From the IMG/VR virus record IMGVR_UViG_3300030108_001677, positions 1-64,000 of that record: a stretch of 64,000 nucleotides of DNA, one strand, 5' to 3'. A model generated the notes under the pieces. The model searched no databases. It saw nothing but the letters and a program-made list of their open reading frames with translations, and was not told where the DNA came from. A program made the translations under genes and the position numbers. Below, in pieces: positions 35,201 to 43,668 of this stretch; within the stretch, counting starts at the first letter, position 1; the number at the start of each line of letters is the position of its first letter. The DNA is from a virus.

Positions 35201-38200
35201 AGTCGTTATTTGTCATGGTTGTAAATTCGGTGTATTCATCGGTATTTCCGTTACGCAATACGGAGAACCGTGAATCTAAAACTCCACCATCCTCAAATGC
35301 CACTTTCCATTTACTGGTTTGCTTTGCCTTGAAAAGCATCTCCCCATGTTGAAGTGTGGTTGCTACATTTTGAGTCAAGGTTATTGTGGGTGCGGCTCGA
35401 TACAATTGCGTTCCTGTTGGTATATCTTCAACAAGGCTGGAAAACAACACCCTTGAGAATGTGACACCGTTGACTACTCTTTCATCTAAGACACCTTTGA
35501 TGATACCATACAGTTTGCCGTTAATATCAACCACTTGTGCTAAGTTACCCACTGATTGATTGACATAATCAGTCAATAATAAATTGCCCCCATAGGTTTG
35601 ATTGTCTATACTTTTTATGCCAGCGTTAGATTTTACCACTAAGTGTCTATCGGTGGTAGCATGTTCAGTCGTAAATGCGTTCAGTGTGCTTGTAGCATTT
35701 TCAAAATCTAATGTTGGTTTGTAAAACGCTGTTCCTTTGTTTATTGTCGTGGCGTTAGTGCCGGGTTGGATTGCCTCTAGATCGGCACCTGCAAAAGTAA
35801 GAGTCTTTTCGGTAAGAGATTCACCAAGTATTGATTGGTTATTGGCTAATCTCAAGTTAACATTTTCAACAGCATTCATTCTATAAGTGTGGGTGCTGGT
35901 GCTTAGGTTACTTGCCAGTGTGATTGTCCAATGTTTGGTGGCTCTTGTCCTTAGCCCAAATTGATAGGGCACCAATGTCAAAGCAATCAAGTTATTTTCG
36001 GCAAGTGTTATGCGTGTTTTTGTCACGCTCGCTATTGTGCCCACTTCGGAACCGGCATTTGTTTCTAAAATAGCACCCGGAACAATCCCTCTTTGTCTTA
36101 AATCTTGCATTAATATGTTGGGTTCAAATTCTAATTGTGTGGTTGTTTGTGCGCCAACGGTAGTGCCCACACCCAACCCCATCGAAGCCTGTGACATGAA
36201 TGCACTTATGGCTTGAGAATAAGATGTTTGTTGGATTTCCGATATTGTTCCAATATACGCTGGTGTGTATAACACGGTGCCCCCTGCTATGGCTGAATTG
36301 TATGCTGAATGCAAAACTATTGTAGTGGCAGTGACGCTTTTTACTACGCCTATGAAAATGTTACTTACTCCATTCACACTGTATATTCTTTCACCTACCT
36401 TTATGCGGTCGCCAAATTGACCTGCTGATAAAGGATTTATGTTACCACCACCACTGTTCAATGTGATGGTGTCCGTATTTTGTGTAAATGCACTAACAGT
36501 AACTTCAGTCTTATACAGCGTATGTTCCGAGTATATCCTTTCACCTTCATGGTATATCAAATTAGGATCGGTGCCATCAACAACTATTGTGTTTATGTCT
36601 TGGGCACTTGATGGTTCTATTGCGTTGCCCGATTCTGTATGAATCTCACAGCCACTAAAGCCAAAACCGGGTGCAAAGCGTTTCACGACTGTTGTTATGG
36701 GTATTGTTCCAATCAAGGTGTCACTATCTGTTCTAACTTCATCTCCCAAATTGAATACAGCATTTGCTTGACCACCTTCTTGGTCGGCAAGTATGGTGCT
36801 TAAATCTCCTGTGCCGTGACTGTTACCCGTTGGGAATGGGTTGAATGTCCTACCTTCAAACCTGTAAATCTTAGTGCCGACTTTCATGCCACTGTCTATA
36901 TTCTTCGGTCCTACTGCTGTCAATCCTGTTGGCGTAGTTTCGCTGATGGTTGATATTGTTCCTATCTCCAAAGCATCGGCAGTGTAAATTTTATCCCCAT
37001 CCTCAAAGTGTGCTTTTACGGTGGTTGCAGGGGTCAATATCGGAATACTTGTGCCGGTTGTAATATCGGCATTTGCCGAAACTACACAGTTTGTGCTAAA
37101 CGGTCCGGCTGTATCTAATTCAGTGCCGTGTTCATTGTCGGTAATATACAATGAATCTGTATTCACAAGTGTATTGCCGAGAACATCTTGCCCCCGCCAC
37201 TGATATGGATCGACTTCACTTGAACCCATGATGTTTGGTCCGTCAAATGGCATATCCGGTGGCGGCATATCGGGCATCGTGCATGAGTTAAGACCCTCTA
37301 TGGAAAATCGTGAATAACCATGACCTGTGCTGTGAGTTTGAGGCTGTGCCCCTCTTGAATCCGCATTGACATTTGGCAACCCCATGTTGCCTCCATCCAT
37401 TGGTTTCGCTGTTAGATGCCACACTGGTAAATCAACACCAAGACCTTGAACAATCGGACCTCCATTTGCTGTTCCCCAATACCCACCACCTGTTGGTGTG
37501 TCTTGTTCCCACGAAACAACAACAGTGTGTTGTTCACTGGTTTCATTATCAATCAACCATGTTGGATATGAAGATAAAATCGAAAACTGAACATCTCCTA
37601 CTGTTCCACTTGATGTTTCTATTTTTGTAATGTTGAATGATAATGTTGCATCGCTATCTATTTCATACCCATCGTATGTTAGCGTATAGAAACTGACTGG
37701 TTGACCACCACTATCTTGAATTGATGAAGCCGGATTGCCTCTAATCGTGCCACGCTTAGGAATATCGGTTGGCATATTACGATTGAAACCTGTAAATGTT
37801 CGCCTGTTAGGGGTGCCTATTTGCATCAAACGCAATAAGCCGCCTCTAACCGGTTGAGCGTTGCTCAAACCCACTGCAATTGGCTCATAGAACCTAACTT
37901 GTGCGCCTTGTATTTCCATTATCTTTCCTATATATTCATTGTTTAGGGTGTATAGGCTGGTGTTTGGTGATAAATAACCACCGATACCGTAATTGAAAGT
38001 CAATGTTGTTGTCGAGCCAGCAACATGGTTTCCGCTTACCTGCAATACACCTTGACCAACATTCAAACCAGCACCGTATAGTTTAATGGGGGCATTTCCA
38101 ATAGTGCTACCATACGCACCATACTGACTATTGCCGGACATCTTTGTGTATCTTGCTCTAAGATACCTGCTGACTGAATGTTGACCTACTTGCCTATGCC

Positions 38201-38600
38201 TACTTGAATTGATGTGAGATGCGATAAGTCGTGCCGCTTCTTCTGTGCCCAAGTCAAATGTTTTGATTGGTATTGCCGAACCATTTGCTCTTGCTGTTGC
38301 ATTTGCCTCCGCCGCCCTTTTCAAATCAATCAACTGAAAGTTTGTTCCATTCCTGTTATCTTCTCCGTTAGTTTGGGCGGCAGTGGTGTCATTCGCTAAC
38401 GGTGTTCTAATTAAGAAATTGATACCCAACTGATTTGTTCCGTTCTTAGCGAATGTCATGTCGGTAGGATCTTCATAAGCAGTATCGGGGTAAGTGAAGT
38501 GAAGGCTGAAATAGCCACTGGCTGTTACACCACTGTCTGTGCCTACTGCTGTCAATTCAGCCGGAAACTCCCGCTTCATGAAAGACAGTCTTTCGCCCAT
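29265..38600 (-). CDS. Giant tail hub/baseplate protein (~3111 residues)
   Basis: About 3111 residues from ATG 38600, preceded by GGTGATAAC; an in-frame ATG at 38624 is less well supported. It spans 9.3 kb without a stop. Most of it is beta-rich, Thr/Asn/Gly-heavy, with repeated 'iGtis..t...i.l' strands in residues ~500-900. Near residues 2730-2950 there is a segment resembling tail-hub proteins (gpD/gp27/XkdQ type): 'VLRSLSQFDDRQLVMDSTGIILYSKD', 'NHVIVEGERL', 'HIEPGEIIAVDFTNEGIKGLFAVFETTHD'. The hub would sit at the tail tip; the N-terminal 2700 residues could be fibre or receptor-binding. The hub reading is a pattern-level inference. Confidence 0.6.
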   Translation of the reverse strand: MGERLSFMKREFPAELTAVGTDSGVTASGYFSLHFTYPDTAYEDPTDMTFAKNGTNQLGINFLIRTPLANDTTAAQTNGEDNRNGTNFQLIDLKRAAEANATARANGSAIPIKTFDLGTEEAARLIASHINSSRHRQVGQHSVSRYLRARYTKMSGNSQYGAYGSTIGNAPIKLYGAGLNVGQGVLQVSGNHVAGSTTTLTFNYGIGGYLSPNTSLYTLNNEYIGKIMEIQGAQVRFYEPIAVGLSNAQPVRGGLLRLMQIGTPNRRTFTGFNRNMPTDIPKRGTIRGNPASSIQDSGGQPVSFYTLTYDGYEIDSDATLSFNITKIETSSGTVGDVQFSILSSYPTWLIDNETSEQHTVVVSWEQDTPTGGGYWGTANGGPIVQGLGVDLPVWHLTAKPMDGGNMGLPNVNADSRGAQPQTHSTGHGYSRFSIEGLNSCTMPDMPPPDMPFDGPNIMGSSEVDPYQWRGQDVLGNTLVNTDSLYITDNEHGTELDTAGPFSTNCVVSANADITTGTSIPILTPATTVKAHFEDGDKIYTADALEIGTISTISETTPTGLTAVGPKNIDSGMKVGTKIYRFEGRTFNPFPTGNSHGTGDLSTILADQEGGQANAVFNLGDEVRTDSDTLIGTIPITTVVKRFAPGFGFSGCEIHTESGNAIEPSSAQDINTIVVDGTDPNLIYHEGERIYSEHTLYKTEVTVSAFTQNTDTITLNSGGGNINPLSAGQFGDRIKVGERIYSVNGVSNIFIGVVKSVTATTIVLHSAYNSAIAGGTVLYTPAYIGTISEIQQTSYSQAISAFMSQASMGLGVGTTVGAQTTTQLEFEPNILMQDLRQRGIVPGAILETNAGSEVGTIASVTKTRITLAENNLIALTLVPYQFGLRTRATKHWTITLASNLSTSTHTYRMNAVENVNLRLANNQSILGESLTEKTLTFAGADLEAIQPGTNATTINKGTAFYKPTLDFENATSTLNAFTTEHATTDRHLVVKSNAGIKSIDNQTYGGNLLLTDYVNQSVGNLAQVVDINGKLYGIIKGVLDERVVNGVTFSRVLFSSLVEDIPTGTQLYRAAPTITLTQNVATTLQHGEMLFKAKQTSKWKVAFEDGGVLDSRFSVLRNGNTDEYTEFTTMTNNDLSKNKAVNYHSLKTGSLIRGINSLPTGGAGHIHRPYRVVRDVNTERVKGLQIPNEERVFDSIPVVDDTGAELVLEGGSPFGTVIRDYNYKQSRIDPATNQETTVPSSPNSGIEPNLQLRLPSQDEIPGNILVYSGHDRVQAWRHLSWGMGGLSIPRPDEPGVIEAGLSPYSTQGEASQFDTNDMVLHFHPVRILHDTLTSKFGLDLNNTPGAKPSGTTRLFASHRLSDHVERGSVLDGNGGLAAYKLAHHRIRFGRQGHSFVTPMTVRGTPISMRRQLHRSSGSAYSLMFEAESEYKHWGFQSAHTSQNATTYYLDTLEVRNQVMNAGSFSADGLPHGEIKNNTMPFHHRVFTSAPKDNYDILFAPGQEHTATEGAKEQQHFVQDVLGKELQNFGGYGNAAHNAAVALDLATSRTVTNRHNAGEEFTLNGFILNQYLQMGGRPQPSLQNFQRKPGSMLLNRCTNTYYGHPAGWLQPRVGTELGTVPPLIAHDPDLVNASASPIPKDKSLSAGFDRNAEHNDLALVKADGTNSGATPDAFLCTWLAEYSHPALFGTSREHYMTFRYRSAGMPKGINTPPLRGLMLRNANVEAGGNQQEGTPKVAMPFERLYAFQWLQNYGYNGLLAAGHGSVLGQRAAGAVLMGHDGINEAEGTLELRPHFSYYGYTRRKSRGEGIGDGLNPTKNILRSILDQDVSNSDVWNEVTSVRNPMVAVDWSRRLPVRAFGFRSGSDSLNMLAGKPNVDATNQQKIQASGRFDGGIHDTMNKLPVGDDWQTSALNDGIHRTVPIGVVMSEHTNEAFDLQGYTRLSNDKWTPKERKVGMGRTLEIESLGMVSPKAMPAGIVTAERTNITDTTGANAKFLHAKVLNEGSDPILGNGNQATYKGNNLHLNAHPTDHAQTSGDLVHYPANNWGRSLNMKDATGGTSAERGVMPIPLSEIADHRQVQSDLSPRLGMVVETNSERKDNKNEEYLVTSTKAVSLHSDLAIGQHFPLTPSYVTETVMSKNAGSSRLNASTFEGTYGGVSNANLRQDYPQWCLNNKTNLGNPVQGDTVSNFTEHIQDHWAVRGCGDLPPWGGVYILKREWLEYRDNKNKMRSVTPVGDLANIDFTQAQASATLQPVRKEAHYIMRMVRPLKVFGWSSRQDDANDLGQDGWLLGGFSTLSQSGNAHQPFTRDKRYGMFELNNNKQKGFIEPITAIDDKSPVMTWPDGNDRDEIWHLIPSANMLQHFKSDAARRNQNGQLDTTIDARYSQSTHPGGGHVVSQTEIKTGLNYTDQHRRMRPYLRMANDEIAVTSQADHTMTTLGSRTTIRVDAGNVLTVEDATGFPTSGALVIIGLSGSLLYTSRTETTFIISSSTGDCLAINDLSGREVIFGKNPSATIKSTIAHTYPAGHSLVVLPSLVDNAITMAGYEIEKWEATSPLDDTTLSTAISYRGIGHYEPSDFTMLTPQRFVLNDGNKEGTLSYIRKPGTGGLSTVYIDGKALSTNHFSPYLLDASRNRWRISGAVDNTLKFRNLTENSLADSGVALDGYVRLAHYMSVGVRTTDAALLLLKDVEDTLDGADLLPYEPVLSQKMDNQITDLIFNSILLFDIGESQEAYLNAHPSLYATIEHSSVFTDRDMTGVGLMEVLRSLSQFDDRQLVMDSTGIILYSKDAFVAKEKRLGTSSGPQNIEVSAMLEMANHVIVEGERLAQNEKVRAEIKDLEKIKQMGGSGNENGVTRTSTNVVAGLTSNSVAKKMAKRIMNKTEQGASLIKVDGLVSASHIEPGEIIAVDFTNEGIKGLFAVFETTHDSTTGMTSMVIGQYEKGIEGLLADILSSLQTTSEKPTGEFSEQVSVSMSDTVRILSAQRILTRFVLNNRLLIGGRWRNTEQTSQLGAIGVKGGLTGVLKNGAINANTTTFITVDGKDPRQRFKANDGVYLADGQFVGVVASNPVSATQITLTANNLVTIPDNTELRVSSNRADPLGHSKSVFYEVR

Positions 38601-38604
38601 GTTA

Positions 38605-41600
38605 TCACCAAGTGTTCCTCGCATTATAGAGATTGGCGACTTGCTGGGCTGTCATACCATGATTCCACATAGCCATTTCACTAAGCACCCCTTTCCAATA
38701 TCTTGGGTCATTATTACCACTACCGTGTGTTCCGTGATAATAACCCGGATAATTTGAAGGGGCTAAAAGATCTATTCCAACACAGTGCATGTATGATGAT
38801 TTACCATAAAGACCACTTGCCAACGCATTACCAACACCAATTGTTTGTGGTAAGTGCCTTCCACTGTCCAACGCTAACGGTTCAAGTAAAGTCCACGGTG
38901 CATACGCCTCCAATACTCCATTGACATAAAGTAATGCTTGTGTTGATGTTGGGTTTCTTGTGATTACTATGTGCTGATATTCGCTCTTTGGCCTATCGGT
39001 GATTTCAGCCGATACCACAACATCAGTGCCATTGTTGTGCGGTGTCATTACCGCCACACGATATGAAAATACTCCGCTTGAAGAACCTTGCTTTGAAAAT
39101 ATTGACACGCCTAACCCTTTGTAATCGGCTTGGCCTGTATTGATAAAACCGTGATACACCGGACCGTTACCCCATGCTTGACTTGACCAATTGCCAGTAT
39201 CACCCGGTAAGAAAAAGAAAGAAAGCGTGTATTGTGATGTTGCATCGTCAACCCATTCATCTTGTATGGGCACTAAACTTGGAACATTGGTAAGGGCGTT
39301 GTTGTTATTTACCACTAAGTCTTTGTCGTGCAAGGCGATTGCGAATGCTGATGTGTGGCCGTTGGATAATACCCCTTTACAACTTGGATCTGCTGTTGGT
39401 CCGGCCACTAATGCAACAGTGTCGCTTCGATTGACATACACTTTAGAGCCATGAATTGTGTCTATGGCTAACTTCTTTCTTGCCTGTGGCTGTCCTAATT
39501 CCTCTTGGCTCATTGGTAAATACCAAAGGCATGTGTTCCTTGTATCTAATGTATTGGCGGCATCGGGCAAAGCCCCAGTGACAACTGTGTTCACTTGATG
39601 GTGCATCCCACGATATGTGTTAGAATTTACAGTATCTTCATTTTTCAATTCACTAAAATCAAGCACTGCGGCTGATGTTTGCACGCCTTCTAAATTTTGG
39701 AAACCACTGTTTCCAGCCGGACCTTTAGAATAATGGTGGGTATAGAAATCACTGTAATCGTTATCGGTTCCATCGCTTATATCGAAGGTCACGCCTGTAT
39801 GACCACCACCAAAGAATAGAATGCCGTTGGCATCAACAAGCGGGTTTAGTAATTTGACAGGCACTTCTTTCAGTGCGCCCGTGTTATCATAAAACAAATC
39901 TTTCCATTTCTTACCAAGTGTTTTGTCTAAGGGTTGTGTGTTAGCCAAACCAATACACGAACCTACACCGGAAACCTTGCTTGGTGGAACACCATTCACA
40001 CCTGTGATTATGTCATCAAATTCTCCTAAATGTTGACCATCAACCAAGATTAATCCTTTATTCTCCCTTGAGATCGTTCCTTTAATTCTATACAATATGT
40101 CCAGTGCTTTGCGCTCAACCATGAGGGTTGGTTGAGATTCGGGGTCATAATTTGGAATTGCATCTCCATTCTCAAATTGCGGTAGCGACACCGTGTTAAA
40201 CTCAAACTCTTGACCAACTCCTTCGTAAGTCCGAAGGTTATTATCAGCATCGCTTACAGCCCCATGCACACCCCCTTGAAATGTAGTTATGGGCAAGTGT
40301 GTTTCACCATCCATACCTAACGGTAAAGGCACGGGGAACGCACCCGCTTGATATGAACGGCTGTTGGTAGCCAATAGGCCACCGTGACCTACCGCTTGTA
40401 TTGGTCTGTATGGGTATGGACTTTCATTGTTTATCCACACTGCAAAGTTACGACCCGAAGCACCCGGCACGGTGCTGTGGATTACTATTGACAGTCCTTC
40501 TTCACCATCCCTGCTCTCAACGGTTTGTCCTAAGAACGCTCTCAAATAACCCATGTGAGAGCCAGTATCGTTACTTGCTACAACAGTGTGTTGACCGGCA
40601 GTGTTTGTGAACAAAGGCGGAGGGTCGAAGGCACTACCGCCCTGCAAATTCTTTGCGTTAGGATGTCCGGCTTGATTGATACGCCTTATTAATTCATCAA
40701 CAGCATCTTCAAATTTGCTTACTGTTCCAACACTGGCAATATCGCCCAGTTTTATTTTCATAGGTCTAACCCAATCAAGTGTAAGACCATCGCTTCTTTT
40801 TCCTTTTAATGACAAATAACCACTGCGGCATTCAACAGGCGGAACCAATGGTTTGGTATCTTGCGAATAAAGATAATTTCCGGGGTCAAAGGTAAAACCT
40901 TCCATAGTCGGACCATCATATATCAACACAGTATTCGGGTCATTGGGATCTAAATGTATTCCGCTTCTATCTGTAACTCCGTTTGTTATTGTCCTACCAA
41001 GTGCAAATGTTTTTTCTAACGGACCAATAAAAGACTGTGCTACGGTGCTTTCAGTGCTGTTCGCACCTACCACACCAGCGTTTAATGCGCTAAAATTGCC
41101 TTCAAGCGCAGTTTGAGTATTAGGAATAACATAATTAACTGGTGGAAATCCTACTCCAACACCGTTTGCGTTAGTCAACCAACTACCCATAACGACAGGC
41201 AACCCAGCAACAATAACACTTTTCAACCCAGCATAACTTAGGTTATTATCTTCAAAGTCTTGGTATGCGTTAAAGTATAATCTGCTTTCGCTACCGACTG
41301 TTAGTGCTTGATGTATGTGTAATCGTATGCCTTTTTCACTGATGATGCCCTCTCCTACGGTTACTACAAAACCCGTATTGTCAAATGGTTCTGTTGCTAA
41401 GGGGGCAGTGACATAATTCCCAGTGTTAGTGCCTTCAAATCCACCTTCTTCGCCTTGTATAAAGGGTAAGATTGAGTCAACTAAAAGGTATGTGCCAAAG
41501 TGCGAAAAGTCTGCATTGTTATTACCTCCACCAAGCACAACTTGTGTGTCGCTGGCCGCACCACTATATGATGCGGCACGGGTGAAAGTGGATGATGATT

Positions 41601-43668
41601 CACGCATGGCTCTTATCCAAAAATCACTTACAACTTCATTGATGGTTAATGCTTGGACTTTGTTTTTAGCACCCCAGTCAATTGCGTTTCGGCTTTCATA
41701 GTCTTTCATTTGTGGCCTATTCATAGCGGTCATTGTTGCATCTAAAACCAATTCCATAGACTTGTTAGAAGGCAGTGGTGAACGCTTTTTAGTGCTGGTC
41801 GCTAAACGCTGTTCAACATCGAAAAACATAGATGGGAATAATGGTAACTCAACTAAAGCACGGGTTGAGGCATAATAGGTTGATGTTTGCTTATCGTTTC
41901 GCACCGATGGATTATCCGCCCCAATCACTTTGTCTTTCCATACAGGCAAGAAAGAATGCTCGGTTCTATCGGGTTTGATGTCTATACCGCCCTGTCCTAA
42001 TCCAGCCATAGTTAGACTTACTGACGGTGAACCCAAGTCACCGATTTCTTTTATTGCGTAGCCATCGGTTAGACTAAAATCTCTTTCAACTATTCGATCT
42101 GTTATGTCCATTAATTGTGATTTGCCACGAATCAAAACACCCCCAGTGTTAGACTCACTGTTCGGTGCTATTTCCTCAACACGACCTTTCATTGTCAACA
42201 AATTGACTTGACATATATGCGGGCTATCGCTGTTTGTTGTTGTTGAAATCGTGTTAAGAATACCACTACGCTTTCGATTCTTTGGATGTATTAACAATAA
42301 ATTCAAATCATTGTCTTTAACATTGTCAATTATGTCAAACTGCTCAAATGTGATAGGTCTTAACGATGTCCTGTGTCTTGATATAGGTTGATTGTAATGG
42401 TTCCCATCAGTGTTACCGGTAGCGGCTGGCACCTTCTCTTTCTTAGGGGATATAACCGATAGCGTATGGTAAGATGATAGGCTTTTCTTAACCGGGCTGA
42501 TAGTGTTAGGTATGCCTTTTGGTCGCCCGTATGCGGATAATTTTGGATTACGACCAACTGAAATAGCCTCTTGTATTATTGTATGTGGACAATTAGACAC
42601 ATCAATAAATGGAGAAAGTGTTTCATCACCAGTCGGATTGACACGCATTACATGGTCTTGTGGTGGCTTATTGAAATTAGCCGATGGTAATGATATAATG
42701 CCACCGGGTGCGGCTATCTCAAGTGCATCCGGTAGCGGAATGGTGGAATTAGGGTCGGTAGGATCTCCCCCATCTGCTATGAAGCGTGCATCAGTGAATG
42801 GCCTTTTCAACCAATCAGCAAGTGTTCTGTTGCGGATTGTTTGTGTTGTAGTATCTGTAAAAACAGTGTTTGAGTCCGGCACTGTCTTTTCAACAATCAA
42901 CCAAGATTTTTTACCACCTACACCCCCAACAGTGTATGACATTCCTTGTATGTCATTTTTGTCGTTTTGGAATTGTTGCCAAGCGGCCACATTACCTACT
43001 GTAAGAAAATTAGGGTCGTCTTTGTATGCGGCTATAACCTCACCGGACAGGTCTATGGCGTTGTAGTGAACCTCGACCACACTTGGCAAGCCACCACCGT
43101 TGATACATTCACTTGGAATAGTTATTTTTGCTATTCTTGATTCTTTTTCCGGTGTCAAGTGCCTTATGTATTCTTGATTTGTTGGCTTAGTCCGGTCGTT
43201 TGTGTCAAACAATGCACGGTGTTCGGTATCAAGACCCTTTAACAAAAACGGTCTTATGTCCTCAACGGCAATTGCTAATATAGAATCGGCTGTGCTTGAA
43301 GGATAAGTGCCGGTCAAGTCTGTATTACCTTGTCCACCCTGCACAATAATTGAAGAAACTTCTTGACCGTTACCTTGTATAGATTCAAAGGTTGATACAA
43401 CACTGTTTGTAATAACATCTAAAGCCTCTCCTTGATACACTGTTTCAGTAATATTGACATTATCATTTAATGAAACAACGCTACCAATAGAAGCATCTTC
43501 ATAAGTGGATTCAAACCTGTCGGCTATACCTTGAACCGTGCGTGTAACTACCTCTTTGTTGGGCTGTGGTAACTTCGCTAAGAAAAAGTGTCCTTCGACT
43601 TTGTTGTATGAAGTAAATCCACACTGACCAACAAAATCATCAACGGCTTCGGGTAGTGTAATTGTCAT
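38605..43668 (-). CDS. Large tail protein with C-terminal LamG/ConA-like domain
   Basis: About 1687 residues from ATG 43668, which overlaps the upstream stop (TGATG) with GGGG 6 nt before; the longer GTG start at 43680 is less likely. The last ~250 residues read as a LamG/concanavalin-like lectin fold ('YTLSFFFLPGDTG...EYQHIVITRNP...ALLYVNGVLEAY...GVLSEMAMWNHGMTAQQVANLYN'). The rest is beta-rich and unrecognised. LamG-type domains bind glycans, so a receptor-binding or adhesin role is likely. It sits in the distal-tail gene series. Confidence 0.6.
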   Translation of the reverse strand: MTITLPEAVDDFVGQCGFTSYNKVEGHFFLAKLPQPNKEVVTRTVQGIADRFESTYEDASIGSVVSLNDNVNITETVYQGEALDVITNSVVSTFESIQGNGQEVSSIIVQGGQGNTDLTGTYPSSTADSILAIAVEDIRPFLLKGLDTEHRALFDTNDRTKPTNQEYIRHLTPEKESRIAKITIPSECINGGGLPSVVEVHYNAIDLSGEVIAAYKDDPNFLTVGNVAAWQQFQNDKNDIQGMSYTVGGVGGKKSWLIVEKTVPDSNTVFTDTTTQTIRNRTLADWLKRPFTDARFIADGGDPTDPNSTIPLPDALEIAAPGGIISLPSANFNKPPQDHVMRVNPTGDETLSPFIDVSNCPHTIIQEAISVGRNPKLSAYGRPKGIPNTISPVKKSLSSYHTLSVISPKKEKVPAATGNTDGNHYNQPISRHRTSLRPITFEQFDIIDNVKDNDLNLLLIHPKNRKRSGILNTISTTTNSDSPHICQVNLLTMKGRVEEIAPNSESNTGGVLIRGKSQLMDITDRIVERDFSLTDGYAIKEIGDLGSPSVSLTMAGLGQGGIDIKPDRTEHSFLPVWKDKVIGADNPSVRNDKQTSTYYASTRALVELPLFPSMFFDVEQRLATSTKKRSPLPSNKSMELVLDATMTAMNRPQMKDYESRNAIDWGAKNKVQALTINEVVSDFWIRAMRESSSTFTRAASYSGAASDTQVVLGGGNNNADFSHFGTYLLVDSILPFIQGEEGGFEGTNTGNYVTAPLATEPFDNTGFVVTVGEGIISEKGIRLHIHQALTVGSESRLYFNAYQDFEDNNLSYAGLKSVIVAGLPVVMGSWLTNANGVGVGFPPVNYVIPNTQTALEGNFSALNAGVVGANSTESTVAQSFIGPLEKTFALGRTITNGVTDRSGIHLDPNDPNTVLIYDGPTMEGFTFDPGNYLYSQDTKPLVPPVECRSGYLSLKGKRSDGLTLDWVRPMKIKLGDIASVGTVSKFEDAVDELIRRINQAGHPNAKNLQGGSAFDPPPLFTNTAGQHTVVASNDTGSHMGYLRAFLGQTVESRDGEEGLSIVIHSTVPGASGRNFAVWINNESPYPYRPIQAVGHGGLLATNSRSYQAGAFPVPLPLGMDGETHLPITTFQGGVHGAVSDADNNLRTYEGVGQEFEFNTVSLPQFENGDAIPNYDPESQPTLMVERKALDILYRIKGTISRENKGLILVDGQHLGEFDDIITGVNGVPPSKVSGVGSCIGLANTQPLDKTLGKKWKDLFYDNTGALKEVPVKLLNPLVDANGILFFGGGHTGVTFDISDGTDNDYSDFYTHHYSKGPAGNSGFQNLEGVQTSAAVLDFSELKNEDTVNSNTYRGMHHQVNTVVTGALPDAANTLDTRNTCLWYLPMSQEELGQPQARKKLAIDTIHGSKVYVNRSDTVALVAGPTADPSCKGVLSNGHTSAFAIALHDKDLVVNNNNALTNVPSLVPIQDEWVDDATSQYTLSFFFLPGDTGNWSSQAWGNGPVYHGFINTGQADYKGLGVSIFSKQGSSSGVFSYRVAVMTPHNNGTDVVVSAEITDRPKSEYQHIVITRNPTSTQALLYVNGVLEAYAPWTLLEPLALDSGRHLPQTIGVGNALASGLYGKSSYMHCVGIDLLAPSNYPGYYHGTHGSGNNDPRYWKGVLSEMAMWNHGMTAQQVANLYNARNTW

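Noticed and set aside
36200-36700. Repeats in the giant tail gene as CRISPR or tandem DNA repeats
   Set aside because: Similarity is at the level of beta-strand protein patterns; no exact regularly spaced DNA repeats.
42503-43066. 187-codon + frame opposite the 1687-residue tail gene
   Set aside because: Antisense shadow without ribosome binding site or known motif, inside a continuous - strand gene.
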